DNA from: Bartonella rattaustraliani AUST/NH4
Lineage (GTDB): Bacteria; Pseudomonadota; Alphaproteobacteria; Rhizobiales; Rhizobiaceae
Direction: 5' to 3'
Assembly (NCBI RefSeq): GCF_000312565.1
Contig: NZ_CALW02000042.1
Coordinates: forward strand, 1 to 64,000
Length of the DNA: 64,000 bases
Positions 62,238 to 64,000 of the stretch are shown one piece after another (position 1 is the stretch's first letter; every line of letters starts with the position of its first letter). Under the pieces are notes generated by a model that was not told where the DNA came from, did no database searches, and saw only the letters and a list, made by a program, of their open reading frames with translations. The translations under genes were made by a program, and so were the position numbers.

Positions 62238-63541
62238 ATTCCATAAAGATCATAAGCATCTGATTGTTCTATTTTTACGGTGACAAATTCACCAACACGC
62301 TTTGGCAGCCGTGAGGTTATATGCACAACACCATCGACTTCTGGTGCATCATATTGGCTACGACCTTTAGCAACTTTTCCTTGACTTTCATCGATAAGAA
62401 CTTGGAGTCTTTTTCCGACTTTTTTCTTTAAAAGACGCGTAGAGATTTGCTGTTGTTTTGCCATAAAGCGATGCCAACGATTTTCTTTTATTTCTTCAGA
62501 AATTTTTTCTAGTCCTAAATTATTTGCGGCCGCTCCCTTTACTTCTTCATATTTAAAGCAGCCAGCGCGTTCAATTTTTGCTTCTTCTAACCATTCAAGA
62601 AGTATATTGAAATCTTCATTTGTTTCCCCTGGAAAACCGACAATAAAGGTTGATCGTAAGGTCAGATCTGGACAAATTTCTCTCCATTTTTCAATTCTAC
62701 GGTTTGTTTTTTCCATAAAAGCAGGACGTTTCATATTGCGTAAAACAGTCGGTGAGGCATGTTGAAAAGGAATATCTAGATAGGGAAGAATTTTTCCTTC
62801 TGCCATAAGTTCAATAATTTCATCAACATGCGGGTAAGGATAAACATAATGCATGCGTATCCAAATCCCCATCTCTCCTAGTTCGCGACAAAGATCAAAA
62901 AATTTTGTTTTTACTGTACGATTTTTCCAGGAGTTTTCGAGATATTTAAGATCAATACCATAAGCACTCGTATCTTGTGAGATGACTAAAAGCTCTTTTA
63001 CACCTGCCTGTACAAGTTTTTCAGCTTCGCGAAGAACATCATTGATAGGACGTGAGGTAAGATTACCACGAAGAGTAGGGATAATACAAAAGCTACATCG
63101 ATTAGAACAGCCTTCAGAAATTTTTAAGTAGGCATAATGGCGTGGTGTTAGGCGAATACCTTGCGAGGGAACGAGATCAACAAAAGGATCATGAACGGGG
63201 GGAACGGCCGTATGAACAGCTTGTATAACACTTTCATAGGCTTGTGGTCCTGTAATCGCCAATACATGAGGATGTGCTTGTTGAATGATAGCAGGATCAG
63301 AACCAAGACATCCAGTGACAATAACTTTTCCATTTTCTTTAAGGGCTTTATCAATATTGGCTAATGATTCATTTCGTGCCGAATCAAGAAAACCACATGT
63401 ATTCACAATGACAAGATCAGCACCTTGATGTTTGTGTGAGATTTCATAACCTTCAGACCGAAGTTTTGTAATAATTCGCTCAGAATCGACCAATGCTTTT
63501 GGACATCCAAGAGAAACAAAACTAATGCGAGGTACTGCCAT
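62228..63541 (-). CDS. rimO: Ribosomal protein S12 methylthiotransferase RimO
   Basis: RimO adds a methylthio group to an Asp of ribosomal protein S12. The N-terminal UPF0004 domain has three cluster cysteines ([30 protein letters not shown]). The radical SAM domain has [16 protein letters not shown] (about residues 147-162), followed by [16 protein letters not shown] and ending in a TRAM domain. Its 437 residues are normal. Confidence 0.96.
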   Translation of the reverse strand: MAVPRISFVSLGCPKALVDSERIITKLRSEGYEISHKHQGADLVIVNTCGFLDSARNESLANIDKALKENGKVIVTGCLGSDPAIIQQAHPHVLAITGPQAYESVIQAVHTAVPPVHDPFVDLVPSQGIRLTPRHYAYLKISEGCSNRCSFCIIPTLRGNLTSRPINDVLREAEKLVQAGVKELLVISQDTSAYGIDLKYLENSWKNRTVKTKFFDLCRELGEMGIWIRMHYVYPYPHVDEIIELMAEGKILPYLDIPFQHASPTVLRNMKRPAFMEKTNRRIEKWREICPDLTLRSTFIVGFPGETNEDFNILLEWLEEAKIERAGCFKYEEVKGAAANNLGLEKISEEIKENRWHRFMAKQQQISTRLLKKKVGKRLQVLIDESQGKVAKGRSQYDAPEVDGVVHITSRLPKRVGEFVTVKIEQSDAYDLYGIAV

Positions 63542-63782
63542 GATGAATCCTAAAATTTTATACTTATGAGATTAAATTTATTTTCTGTCTTACTTTATAA
63601 AGTAAAAAGACTCTTTATCTTTAATCTATATACAAGATAATTTTTTATAAAGTTATTATTTTCTATAATTTATTCACGAATATATCATGTCTTATTCATG
63701 TAAGTGGCACAATAACCAAAATACCAAATATTTTTACTGCTAAATTATTTCTTATTGAATGTATGAGAAGCGCTCAAAAATT
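63542..63782. other. Intergenic between lexA and rimO
   Basis: About 240 bp, very AT-rich, downstream of lexA and upstream of rimO on the same (minus) strand. No gene or strong hairpin was seen. Confidence 0.5.
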
Positions 63783-64000
63783 TTAGTATTTACGAATAAG
63801 CCCAATAAGTTTTCCTTGTATTTGTATACGCTCAGATCCGTATACACGTGTTTCATAATGAGGATTTGCGGCTTCTAATACAATAGAAGTTCCTTGGCGC
63901 CGATAACGTTTTAAAGTTGCTTCTTCTTGATCAATACATGCAATAACAATTTCACCTGATATTGCTGTATTTTGGCGTTTAATAATTATAGTATCTTTAT
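63783..64000 (-). CDS. lexA: LexA repressor, C-terminal part (cut by window edge)
   Basis: The minus strand from 64000 to TAA at 63783-63785 encodes the end of the S24 peptidase domain of LexA, the SOS-response repressor. It reads [20 protein letters not shown], the catalytic Lys in [29 protein letters not shown] and [12 protein letters not shown]. The DNA-binding domain and catalytic Ser lie outside the window. An intact 3' end suggests a functional gene. Confidence 0.93.
   Translation of the reverse strand, partial: KDTIIIKRQNTAISGEIVIACIDQEEATLKRYRRQGTSIVLEAANPHYETRVYGSERIQIQGKLIGLIRKY

Overview
The window looks like a chromosome segment of a Bartonella species (Alphaproteobacteria, Rhizobiales). 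The evidence is low GC, Bartonella/Brucella-type gene order (tpiA-secG-pyrG-kdsA-eno; pyrB-pyrC-plsY-dprA-topA-rnr; gatC-gatA; murI-rpsD), alphaproteobacterial protein signatures (DUF3126, an NDUFAF6-like protein, a PyrC-like protein without its HxH motif) and many decayed phage pieces in long AT-rich gaps. The species cannot be fixed from the sequence alone.

Layout. 1-240 is the tail of a phage DNA adenine methylase, cut by the window edge. 490-6140 holds an NlpD-like lipoprotein, yajC, a Mth938-like gene and an NDUFAF6-like gene, with a 1.9 kb empty stretch carrying a heptamer repeat. 6916-14734 holds a PpiD-like foldase gene, then the tpiA-secG-pyrG-kdsA-eno block and a TM2-domain gene. 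14987-17351 is a remnant zone: a broken TM2 copy, a dispersed 205 bp repeat, a DnaB-methylase chimeric ORF and tRNA-Thr. 17569-27569 is mostly intact: accC, accB, a DsbA-like gene, glpD, dusA, cobT, an Lrp regulator, a uracil-DNA glycosylase relative, a secreted nuclease and rpmG. 27613-29454 is an MFS transporter gene destroyed by an integrase fragment. 29838-39171 is the minus-strand block pyrB-pyrC-plsY-dprA-topA-rnr, in which topA has a one-base frameshift at a run of ten C. 39267-43310 holds an AidB-like gene, ruvX, gatC and gatA. 43311-47471 is a second remnant zone: an integrase 5' end, a broken phage repressor, a broken Ner-like regulator and a 5'-truncated methylase. 47761-52657 is a complete branched-chain amino acid ABC transporter. 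52959-64000 holds a double cold-shock protein, a DUF192 pseudogene, a hydrolase, DUF3126, radC, map, sfsA, trmJ-like, murI, rpsD, ttcA, rimO and the 3' end of lexA.

How the genes fit together. Most intact genes are core functions: central carbon metabolism, CTP/pyrimidine and KDO synthesis, fatty-acid initiation (accBC), translation and its modification enzymes, and DNA topology and repair. The accessory DNA is almost entirely decayed phage material that shares sequence between sites: a 325 bp repeat at 1 and 16843, the 205 bp repeat at 15739 and 45427, and the integrase upstream region at 28541 and 43964. I see no CRISPR array, secretion system, toxin locus or recognisable new defence system. 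The observations most worth following are the topA C10 frameshift, the in-frame DnaB-methylase chimera and its partner repeat, and several full-length genes whose enzyme motifs are degenerate.
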